Source: Methylophilus sp. 13 (GTDB lineage: Bacteria; Pseudomonadota; Gammaproteobacteria; Burkholderiales; Methylophilaceae). From it: a stretch of DNA of 64,000 nt. A program made the position numbers and the translations under genes. How positions within the stretch are numbered: the stretch's first letter is position 1; the number at the start of each line of letters is the position of its first letter. Under the pieces are notes generated by a model that saw nothing but the letters and a program-made list of their open reading frames with translations, did no database searches and was not told the origin of the DNA. The stretch spans positions 310,001 to 374,000 of the forward strand of contig NZ_JADKYR010000001.1 of assembly GCF_015354335.1 (NCBI RefSeq). The letters are read 5' to 3'. Below, in pieces: positions 52,726-61,641 of this stretch.

Positions 52726-54381
52726 TTAGCGCGCATTGCTTTTCTGATAAGCAATGGCAGGACTCACATCTTTACGCAAGATTTTACCATTTTTGGTGCG
52801 TGGAAACTCCTTGGCCAGGTAGACTGTTTTCGGTGCTTTATACGCCGCCAGATGCTGCTTGCCAAACACCATCAGGTCTTCTGGCGCAATCTCGGCATCC
52901 GGTTTGGGGATCACATAAATCACCACCAGCAGTTTGTCTTTTTCAATCTCTTCGCCAACGGCTGCGCAATCGGCCACGGCCGGATGGCCTTTATAGACGC
53001 GCTCAATTTCATACGGCGAAACGCGGTAGCCAAAGCTTTTGATAATGTCATCCTTACGGCCCAAAAACCAGAGATAGCCATCGGCATCATATTTGGCGTA
53101 GTCGCCGGTAAAGAAATAGCCGTCATGCTTGTATTTGGTGGTCTCTTCCGGCAGGTTCCAGTAATTCAGGAACAACCCAGGATCATTATCCGGCACGCTG
53201 ATCATGCCCTCCTCGCCTTCGGCCACCGGCTCACGGGTGTCGGGATTGAGCAATACAATCTGGTGCCCAGGTTGCGGAAAACCGGCAGAGCCCGCGCGAA
53301 TCGGCCGATACACACTTTGCGACAGATAGTAGGAAAACTCACTCATGCCTACCGCTTCATAAATATCCAACCCAAAACGCTCACGCCATTGCGTTAACAC
53401 TTCGTCCGACAAATGCTCGCCCGCACTCATATAGTGACGCACACTGGGGATATCTATCTGTATAGCGGTGGTTTTTTGCAATAACTGGCGGTAAATGGTC
53501 GGGACACCAATAAAGATGGTGGCTTTGTGTTTGGCAATCAAATCCAGCCACTTTTGCGCATCATTTTTGCCTTCATGCACAATCACGGTTTTACCCAGGT
53601 ATAACGGGTCCATCAGCCCAGTGCCCAGCACATAGGTCCAGTTAAACTTACCGGAGTGCATGATGCGGTCTTGCACCGTGTCGCTGTAGTTAAACCAGTA
53701 TTTGGCGGCTGGCTGGCGCCCCAACAAGGCACGATGCGCATGCAGCACACCTTTAGGATAACCAGTCGTACCTGAGGTATAGACCAAATAAGCCGGATCT
53801 TCTGCCCGCGTGGCATAGGCGGGCGCTGCGTCAGTCACATTCGCCAGGGCTGCCTCCAGTGACACGACATTAAACCCATCCACGGGCGAGACCTCCCCGG
53901 ATAACTGTGTCAGCAGCACATGTTTCAGATGGGGTGTTTGCGCGATATTCTGCTGCATTTTGGCAGACATCGCCTGCCAGGCAGCCGCGTCGGTCACCAG
54001 CACGACCGCGCCGGAATCCTTAGCCAGATACGCCACTTCCTCGGCCGTCAACAATGTAGAGGTCGGCACGGAAATCGCCCCGGTTTTCATGGTGCCGAGA
54101 AAGGCCGTCGGGTAATCCAGGCTGTTCGGCAGGCGAATCAGTACCCTGTCCCCTGGCTTGACAGCCAATCCACGCAACACCTGCGCAAAACGGTCTGTCC
54201 TGGCCGCCAACTCGGCAAAGGTGATGATGCTGGTACCAAAACTGTCATCCTCCACAATCATGGCAATTTCATCCGCCTTGGCGGTGCCTAAATGGCGGTC
54301 ACTACAAGCCACCCCGATATTGAAAAACTCAGGGATGTCCCATTGCCATTGTGGATAAGGGGCTAACTGTGTCATGTTCAA
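52726..54381 (-). CDS. Acyl-CoA synthetase (AMP-forming)
   Basis: 551 residues of the ANL superfamily. ATP-binding YLVYTSGTTGYPKGVLHAH; adenylate motif MSAGEHLSDE; TGDYAKYDADGYLWFLGRKD; and the C-terminal catalytic lysine in FPRTKNGKILRKDV. It resembles medium-chain/benzoate-type acyl-CoA ligases more than Acs. Substrate uncertain: short-chain acids (acetate, propionate) or a C4/C5 dicarboxylate for the neighbouring CoA lyases would all fit. It is preceded by a 120-bp inverted-repeat element and followed 25 bp later by fumarase. Confidence 0.85.
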   Translation of the reverse strand: MNMTQLAPYPQWQWDIPEFFNIGVACSDRHLGTAKADEIAMIVEDDSFGTSIITFAELAARTDRFAQVLRGLAVKPGDRVLIRLPNSLDYPTAFLGTMKTGAISVPTSTLLTAEEVAYLAKDSGAVVLVTDAAAWQAMSAKMQQNIAQTPHLKHVLLTQLSGEVSPVDGFNVVSLEAALANVTDAAPAYATRAEDPAYLVYTSGTTGYPKGVLHAHRALLGRQPAAKYWFNYSDTVQDRIMHSGKFNWTYVLGTGLMDPLYLGKTVIVHEGKNDAQKWLDLIAKHKATIFIGVPTIYRQLLQKTTAIQIDIPSVRHYMSAGEHLSDEVLTQWRERFGLDIYEAVGMSEFSYYLSQSVYRPIRAGSAGFPQPGHQIVLLNPDTREPVAEGEEGMISVPDNDPGLFLNYWNLPEETTKYKHDGYFFTGDYAKYDADGYLWFLGRKDDIIKSFGYRVSPYEIERVYKGHPAVADCAAVGEEIEKDKLLVVIYVIPKPDAEIAPEDLMVFGKQHLAAYKAPKTVYLAKEFPRTKNGKILRKDVSPAIAYQKSNAR

Positions 54382-54480
54382 ACCTTTCCAATCACTCTAT
54401 GCACGCATGGTTGATGCGATGCTGTTATATGCATTTCTTTTGAAAATGCTTTTTAAATCTTCAATGACGCTTAAACGCTC

Positions 54481-54600
54481 ATCAATGAGCGAGCGGGATG
54501 AAGCACAAGGCGCACGGAACACAGAAACCGGAATGTACTAAAAGTACATGAGGATTTCGAGTACCGCGCAACGCCGTGATTCGCCCGCGCAGCCATTGAT
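54481..54600. repeat. 120-bp imperfect inverted-repeat element
   Basis: The whole stretch from ATCAATG to CATTGAT folds on itself: outer ends ATCAATG / CATTGAT, inner perfect ATGTAC-TAAAA-GTACAT, and imperfect pairing between (e.g. GCGCACGG with CCGCGC). It fills the gap between a CoA-lyase gene, whose stop codon abuts it at 54601, and the acyl-CoA synthetase. It could be an mRNA-stabilising hairpin or a dispersed repeat. Confidence 0.7.
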
Positions 54601-55731
54601 TTAAAGCAGAATGCCGTAGGGCCAGTTTTGGCGTACTACCTGCGCCGGCATCAACTGCAGCACATGCAAGGCAAACTCCATATCGCTGACCTTGAGCGCG
54701 CGCAAGGCATGCGCTCTCAGCAAAGTTTGCAAGGCCTTACCAAACATGGGTGGATCCAACATCTCGCCTTCAAACTTGATCGCCCCACCCAACAAGGCAT
54801 CGGCTTCAATCGCCGCTTTCAAAATCGCCACCTTCTGGTTGATCTCGGTAGGCGATGGCGTGTAAGCGGTTTTACACAAATGAATATGCCCGGGATGGAT
54901 CACCTGCTTGCCGGTCAGGCCCATGGCCGCTTCCTGGCAAGCGTGTTTGTACACCACGCGCGACTCGTTATCGCCATGCAAATCCAGCCAGCGACGCACG
55001 TCGTGCGGCTCGACAAACTTATCTGGCATGATATTGCTGCCAATCAGCGTTTCCACACCGCCAATCACACCTTTACCGGCGATCCTGGCTTCAAAAATCA
55101 GCTGGTTGATAAAATAGAACAGCTCTTCTATCCAATGCTCGGGGGTGATATGAATCCCCAGTGCTTTGGAGAAGTCATGAATACCAAACACCACATGTTT
55201 TACAGTGTCGTATTGCATCAGTTCTGGCGCAATCTTGAGCGATTTCGGGTGTTCGATAATCGGCTGTATGGTGATTTGCGGGTTGATACTCAACAAAAAG
55301 CTAGACAGATCACGCACCTCGGCGGCACCGTAGGATTCACCCGCCTTGGCCAGCATGACGACATCAATAAATTCGCCCATGTCGCGTACCAGCTTCATGT
55401 CTTCTTCGTACTCATCGGTACGGAAGGAGTTGGCGCGGATGGCAATGGTGACGCGCTCATTGACCTTGCGCAGTTTGGGCAGCTCCTGCCGCAGCAAAGT
55501 GCGGCTCATTTCTTTCTGCCGACAGCCATCTTCCAGGTCAAAAATCAGCGTATGCGCATTGGTAAAGTGCGCATGCTTGACCATGCGATTGGCCGCCTGC
55601 TCCATGTCTTCATAAATGCCCAGGCTGGGCGCATATTTCACTGGCGGGTAATACAACTGTATGCCTGGCCAGTAATCCCCCAAGGCACTGGCATCCAGTG
55701 CAATCGGCTCTTCTCCCATATGCTGAATCAT
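54601..55731 (-). CDS. CitE-like CoA ester lyase, paralogue 1
   Basis: 376 residues from the ATG at 55731, which overlaps the sdhE stop (ATGA) and has an AGGAG site; the longer frame to 55839 is rejected. HpcH/HpaI aldolase fold of the citrate lyase beta/malyl-CoA lyase family: LIFDLEDGCRQKEMSR with the Mg-site DLEDG, VTIAIRANSFRTDEYE (CoA/carboxylate Arg), IQPIIEHPKSLKIAP (metal-ligand Glu) and VVFGIHDFSKALGIH (metal-ligand Asp), then KQVIHPGHIHLCKTAYTP. Likely cleaves or forms malyl-, methylmalyl- or citramalyl-CoA. Larger than the usual 290-320 residues, with extra segments at both ends. Cotranscribed with sdh. Confidence 0.82.
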   Translation of the reverse strand: MIQHMGEEPIALDASALGDYWPGIQLYYPPVKYAPSLGIYEDMEQAANRMVKHAHFTNAHTLIFDLEDGCRQKEMSRTLLRQELPKLRKVNERVTIAIRANSFRTDEYEEDMKLVRDMGEFIDVVMLAKAGESYGAAEVRDLSSFLLSINPQITIQPIIEHPKSLKIAPELMQYDTVKHVVFGIHDFSKALGIHITPEHWIEELFYFINQLIFEARIAGKGVIGGVETLIGSNIMPDKFVEPHDVRRWLDLHGDNESRVVYKHACQEAAMGLTGKQVIHPGHIHLCKTAYTPSPTEINQKVAILKAAIEADALLGGAIKFEGEMLDPPMFGKALQTLLRAHALRALKVSDMEFALHVLQLMPAQVVRQNWPYGILL

Positions 55732-56018
55732 CTGGTCTCCTGTTCTGCCGTAGGCCGGCTCGCACTCAATTTTTGAAGAAGGGCTGCCATAGGCTTGAGG
55801 TCTCCGGTCGGGGCTTTTACGCCCTGAATCAAATCCCAAAACACGTTATCTGGCAGTTCCAGCAAGGCATCCAATTGCTCCATTTCTGCCAGTGTCAGGC
55901 TGCCAAATTGCTCACTGACAAAGCGTTGCAATACGATATCGAGTTCCAGCATGCCGCGGCGGCAGCGCCAGGTCAGTCGCCGCTGCTCGGCGTCACGTAA
56001 AATTTCAGCATTCAGCAT
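55728..56018 (-). CDS. sdhE: SdhE, flavinylation factor of succinate dehydrogenase
   Basis: 96 residues with the RGMLELDIVLQRF motif (RGxxE) and FWDLIQG of the SdhE/Sdh5 family, which attaches FAD covalently to SdhA. It lies 9 bp after sdhB and overlaps the next gene by four bases. Confidence 0.93.
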   Translation of the reverse strand: MLNAEILRDAEQRRLTWRCRRGMLELDIVLQRFVSEQFGSLTLAEMEQLDALLELPDNVFWDLIQGVKAPTGDLKPMAALLQKLSASRPTAEQETR

Positions 56019-56027
56019 GGCTTCCCC

Positions 56028-56774
56028 CTATAACACTTTGATACCAAAGATCTTCTTACCCGGCTTGCTGTCTTGATGGGCCTTGGCTTTTTCGATCTTG
56101 AGGTCTTTAATCGCTGCAATGGCAGCGTTTGGATTCAGCTTTTTCGGGCAGACATCGGTACAGTTCATGATGTTGTGGCAACGATACAAACGGTAAGGGT
56201 CTTCCAGATTCTCCAACCGCGCATCCTGTTCCTGATCACGGCTGTCGGCAATAAAGCGGTAAGCCTGCATCAACCCTGCCGGACCGACAAATTTGTCCGG
56301 ATTCCACCAGAAGCTGGGGCAAGAGGTTGTACAAGCCCCACACAAAATGCACTCATACAAGCCATCCAGCTTGGCACGGTCTTCCGGGCTTTGCAGACGC
56401 TCGGTTTCCGGCGGCGTGTCGTGGTTTTGCAAATAAGGCATCACCGAATGATAGTTATCAAAGAATTGCGTCATATCCACGACCAGATCGCGAATCACAG
56501 GCAAGCCAGGCATGGGACGCAATACCACAGGTTCTTGCAGATCGCTGAGTTTGGTAATACAGGCCAGGCCATTTTTACCATTGATATTCATGGCATCACT
56601 GCCACACACGCCTTCACGGCAGGACTTGCGCATACTGAGCGTTTCATCCAGTTCTTTAATCCGCATCAGCGCGTCCAATAACATCTGGTCACTGTCTTCC
56701 AGCGTGACCTCGTAGTCCTGCATATAGGGCTTTTTGTCTACGTCTGGATTAAACCGGTAAATAGAGAAACGCAT
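56028..56774 (-). CDS. sdhB: Succinate dehydrogenase iron-sulfur subunit
   Basis: 248 residues. Three cluster motifs: [2Fe-2S] in MRKSCREGVCGSDAMNINGK with NGLAC; [4Fe-4S] in YECILCGACTTSCPSFWWN; [3Fe-4S]/[4Fe-4S] in RCHNIMNCTDVCPKKLNP. It passes electrons from SdhA flavin to quinone at the membrane. It begins one base after sdhA. Confidence 0.96.
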   Translation of the reverse strand: MRFSIYRFNPDVDKKPYMQDYEVTLEDSDQMLLDALMRIKELDETLSMRKSCREGVCGSDAMNINGKNGLACITKLSDLQEPVVLRPMPGLPVIRDLVVDMTQFFDNYHSVMPYLQNHDTPPETERLQSPEDRAKLDGLYECILCGACTTSCPSFWWNPDKFVGPAGLMQAYRFIADSRDQEQDARLENLEDPYRLYRCHNIMNCTDVCPKKLNPNAAIAAIKDLKIEKAKAHQDSKPGKKIFGIKVL

Positions 56775-56775
56775 A

Positions 56776-58572
56776 TCAATACACCCTTTTCTTCAACTCG
56801 AATGGTTCTACGGTCAATGGTTTGAGGCGCACCGGCTTGTACACCAGCTTTTGCTCGCGGGCAAAATACAGCGAATGACTGAGCCAATGCGTATCGTCAC
56901 GCTCGGGATAATCCTCACGGGCATGGGCGCCGCGGCTTTCCTGACGCGCATGGGCCGCTTGCATGGTTGCCAGCGCCACCTCCATCAGGTTATCCAGCTC
57001 CAGTGCTTCGACCCTGGCCGTGTTAAACACCTTGCTCGTATCAGCAATTCTTAACTGCCCGGCACGCTGGGCCACCTGCTTGATGGCGTCTACGCCGTCG
57101 GCCAGCAAATCAGGAAAACGGAATACCCCGCAATGTTTTTGCATGGTCTGGCGCATCGCCAAGCCCACCTCAGCCACTTTCTCGCCCCCACCATTTTCAA
57201 GGCGGTTAACGCGTGCCAGCGTTGCATCCGCGACATTCGCTGGCAGCGGCTTGTGCACACGGTTGGCAGCAATCTCCGCCGCCATTTTGTCACCTGCCGC
57301 TTTGCCAAACACCACCAGATCCAGTAAAGAGTTAGAGCCCAGACGATTGGCGCCATGCACAGAGACGCAGGCACATTCGCCCACCGCATACAAACCATTG
57401 ACGACACGCTCAGACTGGCCGTCATGTACCACAACCTGACCATCCAGATTGGTGGGCACGCCACCCATCATGTAATGCGCGGTCGGCACCACCGGGATAG
57501 GCGCCTGGGTTGGGTCTACACCGGCAAAGGTTTTGGCAATCTCGCGGATGCCAGGCAAGCGTTTGCTGATGATGTCTTCCCCTAAATGATCTAGCTTGAG
57601 GTACACCGCGTCTTTATGCTTGCCAACGCCGCGGCCTTCTTTAATCTCGGTCGCCATGGCACGTGACACCACATCGCGGCTGGCCAGGTCTTTGGCATTG
57701 GGCGCATAGCGCTCCATAAAACGCTCGCCCTCGCTATTCACCAGATAACCGCCCTCGCCACGCACGCCTTCGGTAATCAATACGCCGGCATTCAATACCC
57801 CGGTGGGGTGAAACTGCCAGAACTCCATATCCTGCAACGGCAGGCCTGCGCGCGCGGCCATGCCCAAGCCATCCCCCGTATTGATATAAGCATTGGTACT
57901 GGCCTGGAAGATGCGGCCACCGCCACCCGTGGCCAGCATGGTGGCTTTGGCATGAATCACATGAATGTCGCCGGTTTCGATTTCGAGCGCAATCACGCCC
58001 AAGATATCCCCATCGGCATCCCGAATCAGGTCCAGAGCAAACCACTCAATCAGGAATTGAGTGTTGGCCTTGACGTTGCGCTGATACAGCGTATGCAGCA
58101 TGGCATGGCCGGTGCGGTCCGCCACAGCACAGGTCCGCGAAATGGCTTGCTCGCCAAAATTGCGGGTCATGCCGCCAAACGGACGCTGAAAGATGCGGCC
58201 ATTTTCGAGGCGGTCGAACGGCATGCCAAAGTGCTCCAGTTCAATAATGGCCTTGGCCGCATTGCGGCACATAAACTCAATTGCATCCTGGTCGCCCAGG
58301 TAGTCCGAACCCTTAATGGTGTCATACATATGCCACAACCAGTTGTCATCAGACACATTACCGAGCGCGGCGGCAATGCCGCCTTGTGCCGCCACGGTAT
58401 GTGAACGGGTGGGGAACACTTTGGACAGCACAGCGACATCGGCGCCGGATTCCGCCAGCTGCAAAGCCGCACGCAAGCCAGCCCCACCACCGCCGACGAT
58501 GACGGCATCTACCTGATGATGCTGTAGTTTGCTTGCACCTGTCCCCTGCGCTGTCTTGGTCATGCCATTCAC
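56776..58572 (-). CDS. sdhA: Succinate dehydrogenase flavoprotein subunit
   Basis: 598 residues. Rossmann motif [20 protein letters not shown]; the FAD-linked histidine in [18 protein letters not shown]; the substrate-site [20 protein letters not shown] and the catalytic Arg region [12 protein letters not shown]-terminal [17 protein letters not shown]. Full length. SDH is unexpected if the organism belongs to those Methylophilaceae reported to lack it. It lies between sdhD and sdhB with one-base gaps. Confidence 0.97.
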   Translation of the reverse strand: MNGMTKTAQGTGASKLQHHQVDAVIVGGGGAGLRAALQLAESGADVAVLSKVFPTRSHTVAAQGGIAAALGNVSDDNWLWHMYDTIKGSDYLGDQDAIEFMCRNAAKAIIELEHFGMPFDRLENGRIFQRPFGGMTRNFGEQAISRTCAVADRTGHAMLHTLYQRNVKANTQFLIEWFALDLIRDADGDILGVIALEIETGDIHVIHAKATMLATGGGGRIFQASTNAYINTGDGLGMAARAGLPLQDMEFWQFHPTGVLNAGVLITEGVRGEGGYLVNSEGERFMERYAPNAKDLASRDVVSRAMATEIKEGRGVGKHKDAVYLKLDHLGEDIISKRLPGIREIAKTFAGVDPTQAPIPVVPTAHYMMGGVPTNLDGQVVVHDGQSERVVNGLYAVGECACVSVHGANRLGSNSLLDLVVFGKAAGDKMAAEIAANRVHKPLPANVADATLARVNRLENGGGEKVAEVGLAMRQTMQKHCGVFRFPDLLADGVDAIKQVAQRAGQLRIADTSKVFNTARVEALELDNLMEVALATMQAAHARQESRGAHAREDYPERDDTHWLSHSLYFAREQKLVYKPVRLKPLTVEPFELKKRVY

Positions 58573-58573
58573 C

Positions 58574-58927
58574 TTAAATCTTCATTCCAAATAAAATCCA
58601 CAATACTGCGAGTGCATTTCCCCACACCGCAATATCTACCAATCGTTGCAGCACCGACCGTACGCCCAGATGCGGCACATAATCCCGCAACACATCACGC
58701 ACGCCCAGCCACGCATGCAATAACATGCAGATAAAAAACCACAGTGTCAGCAGGCGCCACCACCAGGGCGCAAACAAGGCCACCCAGTCGTGATAACTTG
58801 CTGGCGACAACCACAGCAGCCGCATGCAGAATAACAACAGCCCCAAGGCCATGGACAAGGCACACAGCCGCTGCGTCAGCCAGCGACGCATGCCAGGATA
58901 TTTCGCCGTAAGCAGTTCAAATAGCAT
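58574..58927 (-). CDS. sdhD: Succinate dehydrogenase membrane anchor SdhD
   Basis: 117 residues with three membrane helices. The conserved heme/quinone-site segment [19 protein letters not shown] holds the axial His and the Asp-Tyr pair seen in SdhD (HAW...DY). N-terminal region [17 protein letters not shown]. Six bases after sdhC. Confidence 0.92.
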   Translation of the reverse strand: MLFELLTAKYPGMRRWLTQRLCALSMALGLLLFCMRLLWLSPASYHDWVALFAPWWWRLLTLWFFICMLLHAWLGVRDVLRDYVPHLGVRSVLQRLVDIAVWGNALAVLWILFGMKI

Positions 58928-58933
58928 GCTGAC

Positions 58934-59326
58934 TCAGCCCCAAATCGCCCATAACATCCACAACATGGTGAATGCCACCAACCCCAGCACAACGCGGCTG
59001 GAGAATCTTGCCTTTTGCAGGGTGGTCATCCAGTGCACATCCATTGCCAGATGACGAATACCTGCATAAAAATGATGAAAAAACGCCCAGGCCAAGGCCG
59101 TGACCAGACACTTGACTGGCCATGTTTGCAATTGGCCGGCCACGCTTTGATAACCCGCAGCGCTAGACAATGACAGATACAAGGTCCATAAAAGCAATGG
59201 CTGGATCAAAAACAGTGCGACGCCACTGGCCCGGTGCATGATAGACACCACGGCATTGACCGGCAGCCGGATCGTGAATAAATCCAGATTCTTGGGCCGC
59301 TGTTTTTTCTGCTTTTTAACAATCAT
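58934..59326 (-). CDS. sdhC: Succinate dehydrogenase cytochrome b subunit SdhC
   Basis: 130 residues from the ATG at 59326 (MIVKKQKKQRPKNLDL); a longer frame lies inside the malic enzyme gene and is rejected. Motifs: IRLPVNAVVSIMHRASGVAL and the heme-ligand region FFHHFYAGIRHLAMDVHW. Three membrane helices. It starts four bases after the malic enzyme stop, so malic enzyme and SDH are one operon. Confidence 0.93.
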   Translation of the reverse strand: MIVKKQKKQRPKNLDLFTIRLPVNAVVSIMHRASGVALFLIQPLLLWTLYLSLSSAAGYQSVAGQLQTWPVKCLVTALAWAFFHHFYAGIRHLAMDVHWMTTLQKARFSSRVVLGLVAFTMLWMLWAIWG

Positions 59327-59330
59327 GCGG

Positions 59331-60533
59331 CTACTCGTCTGCCTGCGCTGCACGTGCCACTGCACCAGCCACGTATTCCATCAAGCGTGGATCAAACGGC
59401 TTGGGAATAATGTATTCCTTGCCAAACGACAAAGACGTTAACTGATAAGCCTCCAGTACTTGCTGCGGCACAGGCTCGCGCGCAAGTTGACTGAGCGCTT
59501 TTGCTGCCGCCACTTTCATCTGCTCGGTAATCTGTTTGGCCTTGGCATCCAGCGCACCACGGAACAAATAGGGGAAGCACAAGGCATTATTAACCTGATT
59601 CGGGAAATCACTGCGGCCGGTGGCCATAATCACGTCATCACGCACGGCGAAAACCTGGCTGGGTAAAATTTCAGGATCTGGATTGGCCAGTGCAAAAATC
59701 ACCGGTTTGGCCGCCATACTGGCCACCAGCTCTGCTGGCAAGCCATTTTTGGCCGACACCCCGATAAATACATCTGCGCCCTGCATGGCCTCTGCCAGGG
59801 AGCTCACCTTGCCAGCCGTAATGGCCAACGCACGGTTATTGTCATGCAAGTCATCTCTCGCCAAATCGAGCACGCCTTTGCGATCCACCATGGTGATATC
59901 AGTGGCGCCCATCAGCTTAAGCAACTTGGCACACGAGCAACCCGCCGCACCCGCACCTAAAAACACAATTTTGGCGCGGGGCAAGGTTTTGTCTTGGAGT
60001 TCAAGCGCATTTAACAAGGCTGCTGCCACAATCACGGCCGTACCATGCTGGTCATCATGAAACACCGGAATATCCAGGCGTTTTTTCAGTTCGGATTCAA
60101 TATAAAAACAGTGCGGGGCAGCGATATCTTCCAGATTGATCCCGCCAAAAGTCGGCGCAATATTGACGACGGTCTGGATAAACTCGTCAGGCGTGGCGGC
60201 ATTGACTTCAATATCAAACACATCAATATCTGCAAAGCGTTTAAACAGCACGCCCTTGCCTTCCATCACCGGCTTGCCGGCCAAAGCACCGACGTTGCCC
60301 AGTCCGAGCACGGCTGTGCCATCAGTGATCACCGCCACCAAATTTCCCTTGTTGGTATATTTGTAGGCATTAGCAGGATCAGCCTCAATTTCGAGTACTG
60401 GCGCGGCCACCCCTGGCGTGTAGGCCAGGGATAAATCCTGTTGCGTTGCGCATGGCTTGGACGACTCCACGCTCAGCTTGCCCGGCTTGGGAAACTGGTG
60501 GTAGTCCAGCGCGCGTTTTTTCAAGTCATCCAT
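59331..60533 (-). CDS. Malic enzyme (short form)
   Basis: 400 residues: SLAYTPGVAAPVLEIEADP, ITDGTAVLGLGNVGALAGKP, VFHDDQHGTAVIVAAALLNA with the metal-site acids, FLGAGAAGCSCAKLLKLMGA for NAD(P), and FALANPDPEI. Oxidative decarboxylation of malate to pyruvate. The common proteobacterial MaeB (about 760 residues) has a C-terminal phosphotransacetylase-like domain that is absent here. First gene of the sdh operon, so malate made by SDH and fumarase can be drained to pyruvate. Confidence 0.93.
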   Translation of the reverse strand: MDDLKKRALDYHQFPKPGKLSVESSKPCATQQDLSLAYTPGVAAPVLEIEADPANAYKYTNKGNLVAVITDGTAVLGLGNVGALAGKPVMEGKGVLFKRFADIDVFDIEVNAATPDEFIQTVVNIAPTFGGINLEDIAAPHCFYIESELKKRLDIPVFHDDQHGTAVIVAAALLNALELQDKTLPRAKIVFLGAGAAGCSCAKLLKLMGATDITMVDRKGVLDLARDDLHDNNRALAITAGKVSSLAEAMQGADVFIGVSAKNGLPAELVASMAAKPVIFALANPDPEILPSQVFAVRDDVIMATGRSDFPNQVNNALCFPYLFRGALDAKAKQITEQMKVAAAKALSQLAREPVPQQVLEAYQLTSLSFGKEYIIPKPFDPRLMEYVAGAVARAAQADE

Positions 60534-60725
60534 TCATTAACCTCTTTCTATTCACCAGTCTTTGCGTCGACCAAGACTTTTCAAAATACATGTTGGCTAG
60601 GCAAGTGGAGCCCAACAACGCGAAAATGTGTTTCCAAAAGTCATTTCTTTTAGCGCGAATAATTCAAAAACTTCAGCAGCCAGACGGACATGCGCAGCTC
60701 AACGCCGCTGATGAAGATTTTTCAA

Positions 60726-61460
60726 TCATTCCAATTCACTCATGTAGTGGTGGTCATCGGTCAGACACAAACCTAACCGCCATTCCATTGGCTTGTCGCC
60801 ATAGGTGAACGACACGCGCTCTATGCTCAGCAGCGGATACCCCTCTTTCAGCCCCAGGGCTTTCGCCACTTCAGCATCTGCGGCCACCGCTTTGATCCGC
60901 TCTTCAGCACGGATCATGCGTATGCCAAACTGCGACTCATACATGCTGTACATAGAGCCATTGCTTTCTTCCACCTTGGCGCGATTCAAGCCTTTGAATG
61001 GCGCAGCGGGCACAATAATGTGGTCATAAATTAGAGGCCGTCCGGAAAAAGTCAGCAAGCGCTTAACCTCTATGGTGGTCGCGCCCGCCTTCATTTCCAG
61101 CACCTTGCCGATATGCACACTGGCTTTGCTTTTGACACAGGAGATAAACTCATTCTGTAACAATTCTTTTTGGCCGGTTTCAGCAGTCAGACGCAAAAAG
61201 CGTAACTTCACATCATCCTGATTGTGGGTCGCGACAAACGTACCCTTGCCCTGACGACGAATCAGAATATTTTCAGTAGCCAGACTATCTATTGCCTTGC
61301 GCACCGTGCCCTGACTGACCTTGTAACGCTGAGCCAGATCAATCTCACTCGGGATCATGTCACCCGGGCGCCACTCCCCACCAATCAGGCTCTGGGTGAT
61401 CAACACCTTAATCTGGTCATATAACGGCCTGTAACTGGCTGATCCGACTTGTTTATCCAT
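60726..61460 (-). CDS. GntR/HutC-family transcription regulator
   Basis: 244 residues from the ATG at 61460; a longer frame reaches 61499. Winged helix-turn-helix (LITQSLIGGEWRPGDMIPSE, SQGTVRKAIDSLATENILIR) and a UTRA effector domain (about 95-235, VEVKRLLTFSGRPLIYDHII-like, then GYPLLSIERVSFTYGDKPMEW). Such a GntR gene commonly accompanies sdh genes in Betaproteobacteria. It lies between the divergent lyase-mch genes and the malic enzyme-sdh operon, and a palindrome upstream (61552-61576) could be its operator. Ligand unknown; an organic acid is likely. Confidence 0.88.
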   Translation of the reverse strand: MDKQVGSASYRPLYDQIKVLITQSLIGGEWRPGDMIPSEIDLAQRYKVSQGTVRKAIDSLATENILIRRQGKGTFVATHNQDDVKLRFLRLTAETGQKELLQNEFISCVKSKASVHIGKVLEMKAGATTIEVKRLLTFSGRPLIYDHIIVPAAPFKGLNRAKVEESNGSMYSMYESQFGIRMIRAEERIKAVAADAEVAKALGLKEGYPLLSIERVSFTYGDKPMEWRLGLCLTDDHHYMSELE

Positions 61461-61551
61461 ATCCTTGACTCCACACTTGCAGGCATCAAAAGACGCCAAA
61501 AAATTAGTTATTCAATTTATATCACAGCGCTTTTTTGTTGTCTACTATTTT

Positions 61552-61576
61552 ATATCTTATATAAGACATAAGATAT
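61552..61576. promoter_or_regulatory. Palindromic operator candidate for the GntR regulator
   Basis: ATATCTTAT-N7-ATAAGATAT, containing also the perfect 12-bp palindrome TCTTATATAAGA (61555-61566). It ends four bases before the -35 box of the lyase-mch operon and lies 92 bp upstream of the regulator start. Confidence 0.65.
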
Positions 61577-61579
61577 TTG

Positions 61580-61608
61580 TTGACAGAGTTTTTTTATTCA
61601 TGAATAAT
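61580..61608 (+). promoter_or_regulatory. Sigma-70 promoter of the lyase-mch operon
   Basis: TTGACA, a 17-base spacer and AATAAT (five of six against TATAAT). The predicted start point near 61615 lies after the upstream ATG at 61600, which supports translation from 61642. Confidence 0.75.
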
Positions 61609-61641
61609 GAATTCAATTCTCGCTGCAACAAAGGAAAACCC

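Noticed and set aside
54628-55776. A 382-codon plus-strand frame
   Set aside because: Antisense to the CitE-like gene at 54601-55731 and the sdhE end; a shadow of GC-rich coding DNA.
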